Source: Polyangia bacterium (lineage in GTDB: Bacteria > Myxococcota_A > Polyangia > Polyangiales > JAUICN01). From it: a stretch of DNA of 64,000 nucleotides. Below, piece after piece: positions 7,054-15,608 of this stretch (position 1 is the stretch's first letter; the number at the start of each line of letters is the position of its first letter). The position numbers and the translations under genes are program-made. The stretch spans positions 17,929 to 81,928 of the forward strand of contig JAUICN010000001.1 in assembly GCA_030427835.1 (NCBI GenBank). Direction: 5' to 3'. Under the pieces are notes generated by a model. It saw only the letters and a program-made list of their open reading frames with translations. It was not told the origin of the DNA and made no database searches.

Positions 7054-8979
7054 CTACTCGCTCAACTCGCGTACCTTGACGTCGATTTTCAAGGTTTCCA
7101 TGCCGCCTCCACCCTTGTAAATGGTGCCGGAGGTGGGGGTAGCATCCCTGTAGTTTCGTCCGCAGGCTACCCGAATGTGATCCTGGGTGACGAAAGACCC
7201 ATTGGTGGGGTCGAAACCACGCCACCCCACAAAGGGAAAGTAGACCTCCACCCAGGCGTGGGAGGCATCCGATTGCACCTTGTTTTCGTAGTTGGCGCCG
7301 GTGTAGACGTACCCCATCCTGTAACGGGCGGGAATATTGAGTAGGCGCGCCAGGGAGATGAACAGGTTGGCAAAGTCCTGGCACACTCCCTTGCGCTCGG
7401 AGTACACGTCAAACGCGGTGGTGTGCAACGACGTGATGCCCTGCACGTACTTGTAATCCCGGTAGATGCTACGGTTGATGTCTTCGATGGTCTTGACGAG
7501 TTGGTAGTCGTTGCGCTCGACAAAGCTCATGGCGTACTCGGTGAGCTCGTGGAGTTCGGACTCGGGAAGCTCCCGGGGGAGTAGGTAGGGCGTCATCATT
7601 TGCCGTTGCCAGGGCATCCACACCAGCGGGATCGAGGTCTGCCGTCGCGAAAGGCTTGGATCGTCGGGCGGGCGCGCAAAGATTTTTACCTGGCTGACGG
7701 CGGTTACCGACAGCTTCGTGTAGGGCGCGTCAATGGTGTAGTGCACGGCCTGGTTGCCGAAGACGTCCTCGAACTGGATTTCCTCCCCGGGGGTGGATAC
7801 GACCAGTTGGGATTTCACCACTTCTTGGATGGGATCATCGACAGGTTGCAGCCGAAAGAAATGGGTACTCCGAGAAATGGGCTTTGTGTACTCGTACTCG
7901 GTGTGGTGCCGTACTTCGAGGATCCGGTAGGTTAGTGGGTTACCGCCTGGGCTTTGGATTTGGGATCGAACGTTGGGTGTCAGTGACTGGGGTTGGGCCT
8001 GGGCCTTGGCTTGAGATTGGGATTGCTCGGCCTGAAACATCTGAAGCGTGTTGAAATCCGTACCTTGCCCGTCTGCCTGCTGTGGTTGTTGCTGGGGCAG
8101 GGGCGGTTGTGACGGAGCCGGTCGTTGCGACAGGGCGGGGGGGGGTACCGATGCCTCGCGACGGGCGGGCGCACTGTTCCACACGATGTCACCACGGCGC
8201 ACGAGGAGGCATTGGCCTGGCGCCATGGGGATCCAGTCGCCGTAGGTAAAGGGCGTGGAGGCGACCACAAGGGCCGTGCGGTAGGTATCCCTTCCGTCGT
8301 CCAACCGGAAGTCAACCGCGTCCGACTGGTAGGTTTCGCGGTTGTCGGGGGGCTGCACACGGGCGTAATAAAGGCCCTTGGGGGATTGGGACCCGTGGAA
8401 GCATGCGATGGTTTGGCCGTCGGTGAGGCACATGTCCGAACTTCCAAAACCATCGAACTCCAAAAACCAGCGATGGAGTTCCGTTGGATCGATCTCGGAG
8501 AGGCGGCGGGTTTTGATCCCCTCCAACTGCCCGAGGAGATGGCAAAACGCCAACTCGGAGTCCGTGGTGCCCAGGGGCTCGAGCAACCGGGTTTGCTTGC
8601 CGTGAAGCGCCTCGAGCTTTTGTTTCTCCAGATCCCCATTGTGCATGAAGAGCCAATCCCGACCGGCGAAACTCCGGGAGAAGGGCTGGGTTTCCGTTTG
8701 ACTGTAGGTTTTGCTGGCGCCCCGCATCTTGCAAAAGAACACCGTGGACCGGAAGTTGGACCAATCGGTCACGGCGTCCAACACCACCTGTGTGTCCTTG
8801 GCGACCGGGTCCTTGACCACCATGGACGACACCTGATCGCCTGGGTACCAGCCAAAACCCCAACCGTAGGAATGGCTGCCACCAATCCCGTCACGCAGGG
8901 AGATATTGATGGTGGGGGACGCCGAACCATCGAGGCTCATGGCCAGGATGTCACTGGTAAGGATGGGTATTTGAAACAT
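7054..8979 (-). CDS. Class-II glutamine amidotransferase-like domain fused to a transglutaminase-like domain
   Basis: A two-domain protein of about 641 residues. Residues 1-270 have the class-II glutamine amidotransferase (Ntn-hydrolase) fold: KMRGAS, TQPFSRSF and LFMHNGDLEK match the H-x-R, N-x-x-P-F and HNG strands of that family. The usual N-terminal catalytic Cys is absent: the protein opens MFQIPILTSDILAMSLDG, and by eye a Ser lies where Cys is expected. A Gln/Pro/Ala-rich linker (about 285-350) leads to a transglutaminase-like cysteine-protease domain with Cys533 (RKGVCQDF), His574 (DASHAWVEVYF) and Asp590 (GFDPTNG). I chose the ATG at 8977-8979; an ATG at 9120 would overlap the divergent gene and leave no room for promoters. 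No good ribosome site is visible. Confidence 0.8.
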   Translation of the reverse strand: MFQIPILTSDILAMSLDGSASPTINISLRDGIGGSHSYGWGFGWYPGDQVSSMVVKDPVAKDTQVVLDAVTDWSNFRSTVFFCKMRGASKTYSQTETQPFSRSFAGRDWLFMHNGDLEKQKLEALHGKQTRLLEPLGTTDSELAFCHLLGQLEGIKTRRLSEIDPTELHRWFLEFDGFGSSDMCLTDGQTIACFHGSQSPKGLYYARVQPPDNRETYQSDAVDFRLDDGRDTYRTALVVASTPFTYGDWIPMAPGQCLLVRRGDIVWNSAPARREASVPPPALSQRPAPSQPPLPQQQPQQADGQGTDFNTLQMFQAEQSQSQAKAQAQPQSLTPNVRSQIQSPGGNPLTYRILEVRHHTEYEYTKPISRSTHFFRLQPVDDPIQEVVKSQLVVSTPGEEIQFEDVFGNQAVHYTIDAPYTKLSVTAVSQVKIFARPPDDPSLSRRQTSIPLVWMPWQRQMMTPYLLPRELPESELHELTEYAMSFVERNDYQLVKTIEDINRSIYRDYKYVQGITSLHTTAFDVYSERKGVCQDFANLFISLARLLNIPARYRMGYVYTGANYENKVQSDASHAWVEVYFPFVGWRGFDPTNGSFVTQDHIRVACGRNYRDATPTSGTIYKGGGGMETLKIDVKVRELSE

Positions 8980-9106
8980 CAGAGGTTCGGTACGGGTGTG
9001 GGGTGTGGGGCAGGACACGTAAACCTGGTGCGGGCCATGCCTACCTGGGTTAGGCTGCAGCTTACCAGCGATTACGTGTTCTGTCGTTCCCGAGGAGGGG
9101 TTCACC

Positions 9107-12100
9107 ATGCATATTCTCACGGCACTGCACCACGTGACCCACTACCGGTACGACCGGGCCGCCCAATTGGGCACACAAACCATTCGATTGCGGCCTGCAC
9201 CCCATGTGCGCTCACCCATTGGGGCCTACTCCCTTCAGATCTCGCCCAAGAACCACTTTTTGAATTGGCAGCAGGATCCCTTCGGGAATTTCCTGGCCAA
9301 GGTGTCGTTTCCTGAGCCGATTCGGGAGTTCAAGGTGGAGGTGGACCTCATTGCGGAGGTGCGGGCGTTCAATCCATTTGATTTCTTTTTGGAGGATCAG
9401 GCCACGGACTTTCCCTTTTCCTACGACGACGCGCTTCGGGAAGAGTTGGCCCCCTACCTGGAGATCAAGAACAACAGCGAGCAGCTTCGGGCTTGGGTGG
9501 CGGACATCGATGTGTCGAAGCGGGGCACCATCGACTTCCTGGTGTCGGTCAACCAAAAGCTCAACGGCGCACTTCGCTACACGGTGCGTTTGGAACCTGG
9601 AATCCAACGCTGCGAAGAAACGCTGGAATTGGGGAGTGGCTCCTGCCGGGACATGGCCTGGCTGCTGTGCCAGGGATTGCGACACCTGGGTTTGGCCACG
9701 CGTTTTGCCTCTGGATACCTGATTCAACTTGCGGCGGACGTGAAATCCCTGGACGGGCCCTCGGGCACGGAAACGGACTTCACCGATCTGCATGCCTGGA
9801 CGGAAATCTACCTTCCGGGGGCGGGATGGGTGGGGCTGGACCCCACGTCGGGATTGTTTGTGGGGGAGGGGCACATTCCGCTGTGCTGCACCCCCAACCC
9901 TTCCAGTGCGGCGCCCATTTCAGGGACGCTAGAGAGCGGCGTGCAATCCACCATGGAACACATCATGGATGTGCAACGGGTGGAGGAGTCTCCCCGGGTT
10001 ACCCGACCCTATTCGGAGACCCAATGGGCTGCCATCGACGGGCTCGGCCATGCGGTGGACGCGGATCTGAAGGCCCAGGACGTTCGGCTCACCATGGGGG
10101 GGGAACCGACGTTCGTCTCCCTGGACGACCGTGAAAGCGGCGCATGGCATTTTGATGCCCTAGGGGGAGACAAGAAGGCGCTGGGCAATACCCTCGCCAG
10201 GAGGCTCGAACAGCGTTTCGCACCGGGCGGGTTGCCCATGCACACCCAGGGCAAGTGGTACCCCGGGGAGATCCTCCCCCGGTGGGCCATGCCGGTATTC
10301 TGGCGCAGGGACGGGGAGCCCCTTTGGGGGCAACGCCAGTGGCTCGCCAACCCAGACGAACCCCTGAAACATGATCTGGAGACCGCAAGAACGTTCATCG
10401 AAGCGTTCGCCAACAACCTGGGCATTCCCAAAAACTACGTGCGGCCCCTTCGGGAAGACACGCCCTACTACCTGTGGAAGGACCGCAAGTTACCCGCCCA
10501 GGACACGATGATGGAGCAGGACGTGTACGAGAAGGCGGAGCGGGAGCGCTTGCAGACCTTGATGGAGCAGAACCTCAATCGCCCGGTGGGTTACGCCCTG
10601 CCCCTTCACTACTCCCAACGCCGCCAACAGTGGATTAGCAACCGTTGGGAGTTCCGCAGCCCCCACACCATTTTGCTTACGGGGGATTCACCTGCGGGAC
10701 TTCGCCTGCCCCTTGGGAGCTTGCCAAGCCCGAAGGAATCCGCCGAGGAGTTGTGCCCCCCCCGCTCCACGTTTGAGAAGGTGACCGCGCTTGCGAGCCA
10801 CGTGGATCTGATGGAGCGTGTGACAGGCGGGGCGGCGGGGAAGGCCGAAGCTCGCGCCAAGGGGTTTGAGGACGATCCCAACGGGCTTATTCGTACGGCG
10901 CTTACGGTGGAGGTGCGCAACGGCATCGTGCACCTGTTTTTGCCGCCTGTGGCGTGGTTGGAGCATTTTGTGGAGCTCATCGTTCGGCTGGAAGCCACCG
11001 CGGCACGTACGGGCGTCGCGGTCGTGCTCGAGGGGTACACGCCGCCACGGGATCCACGCATTTCCCATTTCAGTGTGACGCCGGATCCGGGGGTCATCGA
11101 AGCCAACGTTCAACCGACTGGGAACTGGAGTGAACTCAAGACGGTGGTGAACACCGTGTACGCCGAAGCACGGGAGGCACGCCTCTCCACGGAGAAGTTT
11201 TTGGTGGACGGGCGCCGGGTGGGGACCGGGGGTGGCAATCACATCGTGGTTGGGGCCGCCACACCGGAGGACAGCCCGTTTTTGCGAAGACCCGATCTTC
11301 TGCGTTCCTTGCTGCTGTTTTGGCAACACCACCCTTCCCTTTCCTATGTGTTTTCTGGAATGTTCGTGGGCCCCACAAGCCAGGCACCGCGCATCGACGA
11401 GGCACGCCACGATTCGCTGTACGAGTTGGAGATTGCGTTTCAGCAGGTTCCCAGGAAGGGCGACGTGCCGCCCTGGCTGGTGGATCGCCTTTTTCGAAAT
11501 CTCCTGATCGACTCGGCTGGCAACACCCATCGATCCGAGTTCTGCATCGACAAACTGTACAGCCCCGATGGGGAACAGGGCAGGCTGGGCCTTGTGGAGT
11601 TGCGAGGATTTGAGATGCCTCCCCACCCCCGCATGGGCCTGGCCCAATCCCTGCTTATCCGTGCATGCATTGCTGCGTTCTGGAAGCGCCCCTACACCGG
11701 CAGTTTTGTTCGGTGGGGGACCCGTTTGCACGATCGGTTCATGCTCCCCCACTATCTTGAACAGGATTTCCAGGAGGTGCTCACACACCTTGGGGATCAC
11801 GGGTACGACTTTCACACCTCGTGGTTTGAACCGTTCTTCGCGTTTCGGTTTCCCCTGTGTGGAAAAGCAAACGTGACGGGGGCGCGGGCAGGAGATGCCT
11901 CGCTTACGCTACGCACGGCGCTCGAGCCCTGGCATGTGATGGGCGAAGAATCTTCCGGGGGGGGCACAAGCCGGTCTGTGGATGCCACCGTGGAGCGACT
12001 TCAGGTGACGGCCACGGGCCTCGTGGAAGGTCGCCATGTCCTCACGTGCAACGGCAGGCCCGTGCCGCTCACACCCACGGGCCAGACCGGGACCCAGGTG

Positions 12101-12415
12101 GCGGGAGTACGTTTTAAGGCCTGGTCCCAACCGGCAAGCTTGCACCCCAGGATCCCCGCAACCGGCACGCTGGTGTTCGATGTGGTTGACGCGCACCAAC
12201 ACCGCTCACTGGGCGGCTGCACCTACCACGTGGCCCACCCGGGGGGGCGCAACCACAGCACCTACCCGGTGAACGAAAACGAGGCCGAGGGAAGGCGCAT
12301 CGCGCGCTTCGAGGCGATGGGCCACTCCCCAGGCAAGGTTTCCGTGCCCGAGCCCGATGCAAACCCTGAGTTCCCACACACCCTGGACCTCCGCTGGAAC
12401 GCCCCGCTTGCGTGA
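9107..12415 (+). CDS. Transglutaminase-like / DUF2126 giant protein
   Basis: An 1102-residue protein of a widespread but uncharacterised family. Residues 1-290 form a bacterial transglutaminase N-domain (opening MHILTALHHVTHYRYDR) and a transglutaminase core with Cys180 (GSGSCRDMAWLL), His229 (DLHAWTEIYLPG) and Asp245 (GLDPTSG). The rest is the large DUF2126 region, with TMGGEPTFVSLDDRES (about 330-345), FVDGRRVGTGGGNHIVVG-type residues (about 700-720) and LVELRGFEMPPHPRMGLAQ (about 831-849). The ribosome site GAGGAGG precedes the ATG. It is read divergently from the amidotransferase-transglutaminase fusion and belongs to the same functional cluster. Peptide cleavage, ligation or crosslinking is plausible; the substrate is unknown. 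Confidence 0.9.
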   Translation: MHILTALHHVTHYRYDRAAQLGTQTIRLRPAPHVRSPIGAYSLQISPKNHFLNWQQDPFGNFLAKVSFPEPIREFKVEVDLIAEVRAFNPFDFFLEDQATDFPFSYDDALREELAPYLEIKNNSEQLRAWVADIDVSKRGTIDFLVSVNQKLNGALRYTVRLEPGIQRCEETLELGSGSCRDMAWLLCQGLRHLGLATRFASGYLIQLAADVKSLDGPSGTETDFTDLHAWTEIYLPGAGWVGLDPTSGLFVGEGHIPLCCTPNPSSAAPISGTLESGVQSTMEHIMDVQRVEESPRVTRPYSETQWAAIDGLGHAVDADLKAQDVRLTMGGEPTFVSLDDRESGAWHFDALGGDKKALGNTLARRLEQRFAPGGLPMHTQGKWYPGEILPRWAMPVFWRRDGEPLWGQRQWLANPDEPLKHDLETARTFIEAFANNLGIPKNYVRPLREDTPYYLWKDRKLPAQDTMMEQDVYEKAERERLQTLMEQNLNRPVGYALPLHYSQRRQQWISNRWEFRSPHTILLTGDSPAGLRLPLGSLPSPKESAEELCPPRSTFEKVTALASHVDLMERVTGGAAGKAEARAKGFEDDPNGLIRTALTVEVRNGIVHLFLPPVAWLEHFVELIVRLEATAARTGVAVVLEGYTPPRDPRISHFSVTPDPGVIEANVQPTGNWSELKTVVNTVYAEAREARLSTEKFLVDGRRVGTGGGNHIVVGAATPEDSPFLRRPDLLRSLLLFWQHHPSLSYVFSGMFVGPTSQAPRIDEARHDSLYELEIAFQQVPRKGDVPPWLVDRLFRNLLIDSAGNTHRSEFCIDKLYSPDGEQGRLGLVELRGFEMPPHPRMGLAQSLLIRACIAAFWKRPYTGSFVRWGTRLHDRFMLPHYLEQDFQEVLTHLGDHGYDFHTSWFEPFFAFRFPLCGKANVTGARAGDASLTLRTALEPWHVMGEESSGGGTSRSVDATVERLQVTATGLVEGRHVLTCNGRPVPLTPTGQTGTQVAGVRFKAWSQPASLHPRIPATGTLVFDVVDAHQHRSLGGCTYHVAHPGGRNHSTYPVNENEAEGRRIARFEAMGHSPGKVSVPEPDANPEFPHTLDLRWNAPLA

Positions 12416-12449
12416 CTCCACGTCGTCACGCCCTATTGAGAATGGACAT

Positions 12450-14078
12450 CTAGATCAGACCGCTGAGCAGGTACTTGAGGTAGTCGACATTCGAGAGGGG
12501 GGGCATATTTACTAGGGTGAAGCCGTGCTGCGGAGGTGGCGCGTTCATATGGGCGCTGCGAACCGTCGCAACGGTATTCTTTTTCCAGACCGGTCGAAGG
12601 CCTGGTTCCCCAACCTGGGAACTCATCAGCTTCTCGAGATTGAGGACATATCCTTCATCCTGCTCAGCAACGGTGGTGAGGGCCTGTTCGATGCAGAGCA
12701 GGTACATGCGTGCGGCAAGCCCTGTGACCAGCGCATTGTAGAATGCTTCAAGTTCTTCGATGGACGCGGAGTGGGCGTTGTACTCCATGTGGAACTCAAA
12801 AAAGCCTTTCTTTGCGGCCTCCAATCGTCCAGGGATCCCTGCGACACGCTGTGAGCATGCGTCGTCATCGTGGTGTTCCTGGGCGCGTTCTAGTAACTTT
12901 TTCGCAGCTTTGTTTGCTGCAAGCCAAGCCTCTTCATCTTCCCAGGAGGGCTCAAAGTCTAGCGCCTTGCGGAGGGGCTCAAGTAGATCCTCCAGCAACC
13001 CGAGTTGTTTCATAACCTGGTGTTCACTCTCGCCTTCTTTCTCGGCACGGTGTGTTTCAGTAACCCACTTTTGGATGTTGCGTTGAAGCACTTCTGCTCC
13101 CTGCTCCAGTTCTTCGTGGGTGTGAGCGTTGATACGGCGGACAACTCGTAGAACTCCCGTGGGCACGCGTTGTACCCACCAGCCGTACCAGTCGTAGCCT
13201 GCCCTGATTTCGAAGTCTTCTGACAACTCCATGATGCCCCACAGGAATACCCCCGCCAACACCGCACCAACACCTGGGTTCGAAGCGGGTTTAGTGGCAC
13301 CCAACACCGGAGGTGCTCCAGGAACGGTGGGAGCACCGGGGAGAACCGTACCGGGGGTACGCATGGCCCCCCCGCGGGCTTGTTGTAAATGCGGGTGGGG
13401 AGCGATGGGCACCACCGGGCGCACCTCCACCACAACCGTGGGAACCATCCACCCATCCCAGGTGCTTGTGACAGGCCCCACGGCGAGGGCTGCCACCAAC
13501 GGGCCCGGGTTGCCCTGAAGTGCGTGCTGGTGCACCTCCTCCACGAGCTGCTGGGCGAGGTGCACGCGTAGCAGTGCCACTTCTTCGGGTTCTGGCTTCA
13601 TGCTCTTCGGGTCCCAATCGGGTTTCACGGAGCGAGGTTGGGGGACAACGGGGGTGCTGAGGGTGACATCGTTCCGAGTCACCTCCGACATGGTGTCGCG
13701 TGCACCCGGCACAAGGTTCAGCACCGGTATCGGCTCCATGACCCCGATGGCGCCAGGCACGTTTCTAGACTGCACCTTGGTCCACCCGTAGCAACGCACC
13801 GCGCGAGGCTGCGCTTCGTCCAAGCTCAATCCCAGGGCGGTCCTGGCCACACGGGTCACCAGCCCCTGTTTCATTTCTCCAACCGAGCAGTGGTGCAGCG
13901 ACATCGCTTTGGATGACAACACGACGTAGGGGGCGCCAGTGGGTATTGGCCCAGGCCCGCCTTTGGAAGATGACGTGGATGGCGCGACCGAGCAGGCGAA
14001 CAGGGCGGTGGCGATTGCGGTGACCAATGCGACAGAAACGAGGGCCATAGGAACTGTACTAGGTCGGAGGATTCGCAT
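12450..14078 (-). CDS. Large lipoprotein of unknown function, paralogue A
   Basis: A lipoprotein of about 542 residues. The ATG at 14076-14078 has GGAAGG six bases upstream and gives a clean signal peptide ending ATALFAC, so Cys becomes lipidated. The body has a beta-rich N-terminal third, a Pro/Gly-rich stretch (about residues 240-270), a hydrophobic segment near 272-287 and a helical C-terminal half with Glu/Lys-rich coiled-coil character. It shares with the two other large lipoproteins in this window an early V-V-x-S-x-A-x-M-x-x-x-x-C pattern, a central YDW..W.V block followed by an H-x-E-L segment, and F-E/D-P...EAW...A...LL helices. I recognise no named family. It is convergent with the DUF2126 gene and downstream of hemL. 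Confidence 0.75.
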   Translation of the reverse strand: MRILRPSTVPMALVSVALVTAIATALFACSVAPSTSSSKGGPGPIPTGAPYVVLSSKAMSLHHCSVGEMKQGLVTRVARTALGLSLDEAQPRAVRCYGWTKVQSRNVPGAIGVMEPIPVLNLVPGARDTMSEVTRNDVTLSTPVVPQPRSVKPDWDPKSMKPEPEEVALLRVHLAQQLVEEVHQHALQGNPGPLVAALAVGPVTSTWDGWMVPTVVVEVRPVVPIAPHPHLQQARGGAMRTPGTVLPGAPTVPGAPPVLGATKPASNPGVGAVLAGVFLWGIMELSEDFEIRAGYDWYGWWVQRVPTGVLRVVRRINAHTHEELEQGAEVLQRNIQKWVTETHRAEKEGESEHQVMKQLGLLEDLLEPLRKALDFEPSWEDEEAWLAANKAAKKLLERAQEHHDDDACSQRVAGIPGRLEAAKKGFFEFHMEYNAHSASIEELEAFYNALVTGLAARMYLLCIEQALTTVAEQDEGYVLNLEKLMSSQVGEPGLRPVWKKNTVATVRSAHMNAPPPQHGFTLVNMPPLSNVDYLKYLLSGLI

Positions 14079-14182
14079 AGTGAACCTTCCAAGCAATATC
14101 TCTGCCACCCGGCTCAAGCGGCCGTTCCCCCTGGGATCAGAGGGCCAGAACGGAAACTCGGGGTGGGTTTATCGTGAGCTGC

Positions 14183-15517
14183 CTAGGGCATGTTTGCGAC
14201 GGCTTCGAAGGCGGCGGTTAGGGCGGTTTGGGTTTGGGTGAGTTCGGGTTCGCCGTGGGCCAGGGAGGGGAAGGCCGCTTCGAAGGGGGACGGGGGCCAG
14301 TAGATGCCGTGCTCGAGTAGGGTGGCGTGCCAGGTGCGGAATTGATCAGCGTTGCAGGCGGCCGAGTCGTTCCAGTTGGTGACGGCACTTTGCTCGGTGA
14401 AGAAGACGGTGAGCATGGCACCCACCTGTTGCACGGTGACGGGTACGCCTGCAGCGGCGGCGGCCTCGCGCGCCATGGTGGCGAGCTGGGCGCTTGTGGC
14501 TTCCAGTTGGGCGTAGGTGCTTTCGTCCTTGGTGAGTTGCTCCAGGGTGGCGAGGCCTGCGGCCACGGCCACGGGATTGCCGCTGAGGGTTCCTGCCTGG
14601 TACACGGGGCCGGAAGGGGCCACCCGCTCCATGATGTCGCGGCGCCCGCCGTAGGCCGCAAGAGGAAAACCGCCGCCGACGATTTTGCCGAGCGTGGTGA
14701 GATCTGGCGTCACGTTGTAACGGGCCTGGGCGCCGCCAAGGGCCACACGGAAACCGGTCATGACTTCGTCAAAAATCAGCACCACACCGTGGGTTGTGCA
14801 CAGCTTGCGCAGGCCCTGAAGGAAACCCTCGGCTGGTGGAATGCAGCCCATGTTGCCGGCCACAGGTTCCACCAGGATGGCGGCCACCGTGTCCCCGATG
14901 GATTGGAGGGTTTGCTTCACCGCGTTCAAGTCGTTGTAGGGAAGTACGGTGCAGGTTCCTGCAATGGCGGCTGGAATGCCAGCGCTGTCGGGCACGCCAA
15001 GTGTGGCGGCACCACTGCCCGCTTTGACGAGTAGGTAGTCGGCACCCCCGTGGTAGCCGCCCTCAAACTTGATGACCTGATCACGGCCGGTGAACCCACG
15101 GGCGGCGCGCACGGCACCCATGACGGCTTCGGTTCCGCTTGAAACCAATCGGGACATTTCCATGGAGGGCACGAGTTCGGCCAACCGTTCAGCCAACTCC
15201 ACTTCGGCCCGGGTGGGCGCACCAAAGCTTGCACCCTGTTGCACGGCTTCTGTGGCGGCCTCCACCACGGCGGGGTGGGCGTGGCCAAGAATCATGGGCC
15301 CCCAGGAACCCACGTAGTCCACATAACGATGGCCATCCTCGTCCTCCAACCAGGCACCCTTGGCACTGCGAATAAACGGCGGCGTTCCACCCACGGCCTT
15401 GAATGCACGCACGGGGGAGTTCACCCCACCGGGCATGTGGCGTTGGGCACGATCAAACAGGGACGTGGATCGGGACGGCGCCGATGGAGAAGAAGCGGGA
15501 GCGGAACTCTCAGGCAT
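14183..15517 (-). CDS. hemL: Glutamate-1-semialdehyde 2,1-aminomutase
   Basis: HemL turns glutamate-1-semialdehyde into 5-aminolevulinate in the C5 route to haem, using pyridoxal phosphate. At 444 residues it is a normal-length fold-type I aminotransferase. Seen: RAQRHMPGGVNSPVRAF (about 24-40), SSGTEAVMGAVRAARGFTGR near 126-145, the cofactor Asp in LIFDEVMTGFR, and Schiff-base Lys278 in LTTLGKIVGGGFPLAAYGG. The N-terminal 20 residues are Ser/Ala/Pro-rich padding. It lies between lipoprotein paralogues B and A on the same strand with gaps of 91 and 104 bp; no other haem gene adjoins it. Confidence 0.95.
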   Translation of the reverse strand: MPESSAPASSPSAPSRSTSLFDRAQRHMPGGVNSPVRAFKAVGGTPPFIRSAKGAWLEDEDGHRYVDYVGSWGPMILGHAHPAVVEAATEAVQQGASFGAPTRAEVELAERLAELVPSMEMSRLVSSGTEAVMGAVRAARGFTGRDQVIKFEGGYHGGADYLLVKAGSGAATLGVPDSAGIPAAIAGTCTVLPYNDLNAVKQTLQSIGDTVAAILVEPVAGNMGCIPPAEGFLQGLRKLCTTHGVVLIFDEVMTGFRVALGGAQARYNVTPDLTTLGKIVGGGFPLAAYGGRRDIMERVAPSGPVYQAGTLSGNPVAVAAGLATLEQLTKDESTYAQLEATSAQLATMAREAAAAAGVPVTVQQVGAMLTVFFTEQSAVTNWNDSAACNADQFRTWHATLLEHGIYWPPSPFEAAFPSLAHGEPELTQTQTALTAAFEAVANMP

Positions 15518-15608
15518 GGCCCAGGCTTAGGGCCAGCACGCCGTGTGCGCCAATGGTTCTTTGGGCTCGATTTCGCCAACCCCCGTACAACGAACTCTCC
15601 GCCGCGCG

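Noticed and set aside
8125..9315. 396-residue open frame on the plus strand opposite the amidotransferase-transglutaminase gene
   Set aside because: It is the antisense of a clearly conserved protein, has low-complexity composition and overlaps two real genes; an effect of high GC content.
10688..11815. 375-residue minus-strand frame inside the DUF2126 gene
   Set aside because: Antisense shadow of a conserved coding region with no recognisable domain or ribosome site.
12410..12431. Terminator between the convergent DUF2126 and lipoprotein A genes
   Set aside because: A GCGTGAC/GTCACGC hairpin exists, but the stem is only 7 bp with an 8-base loop and no T run follows; too weak to annotate.
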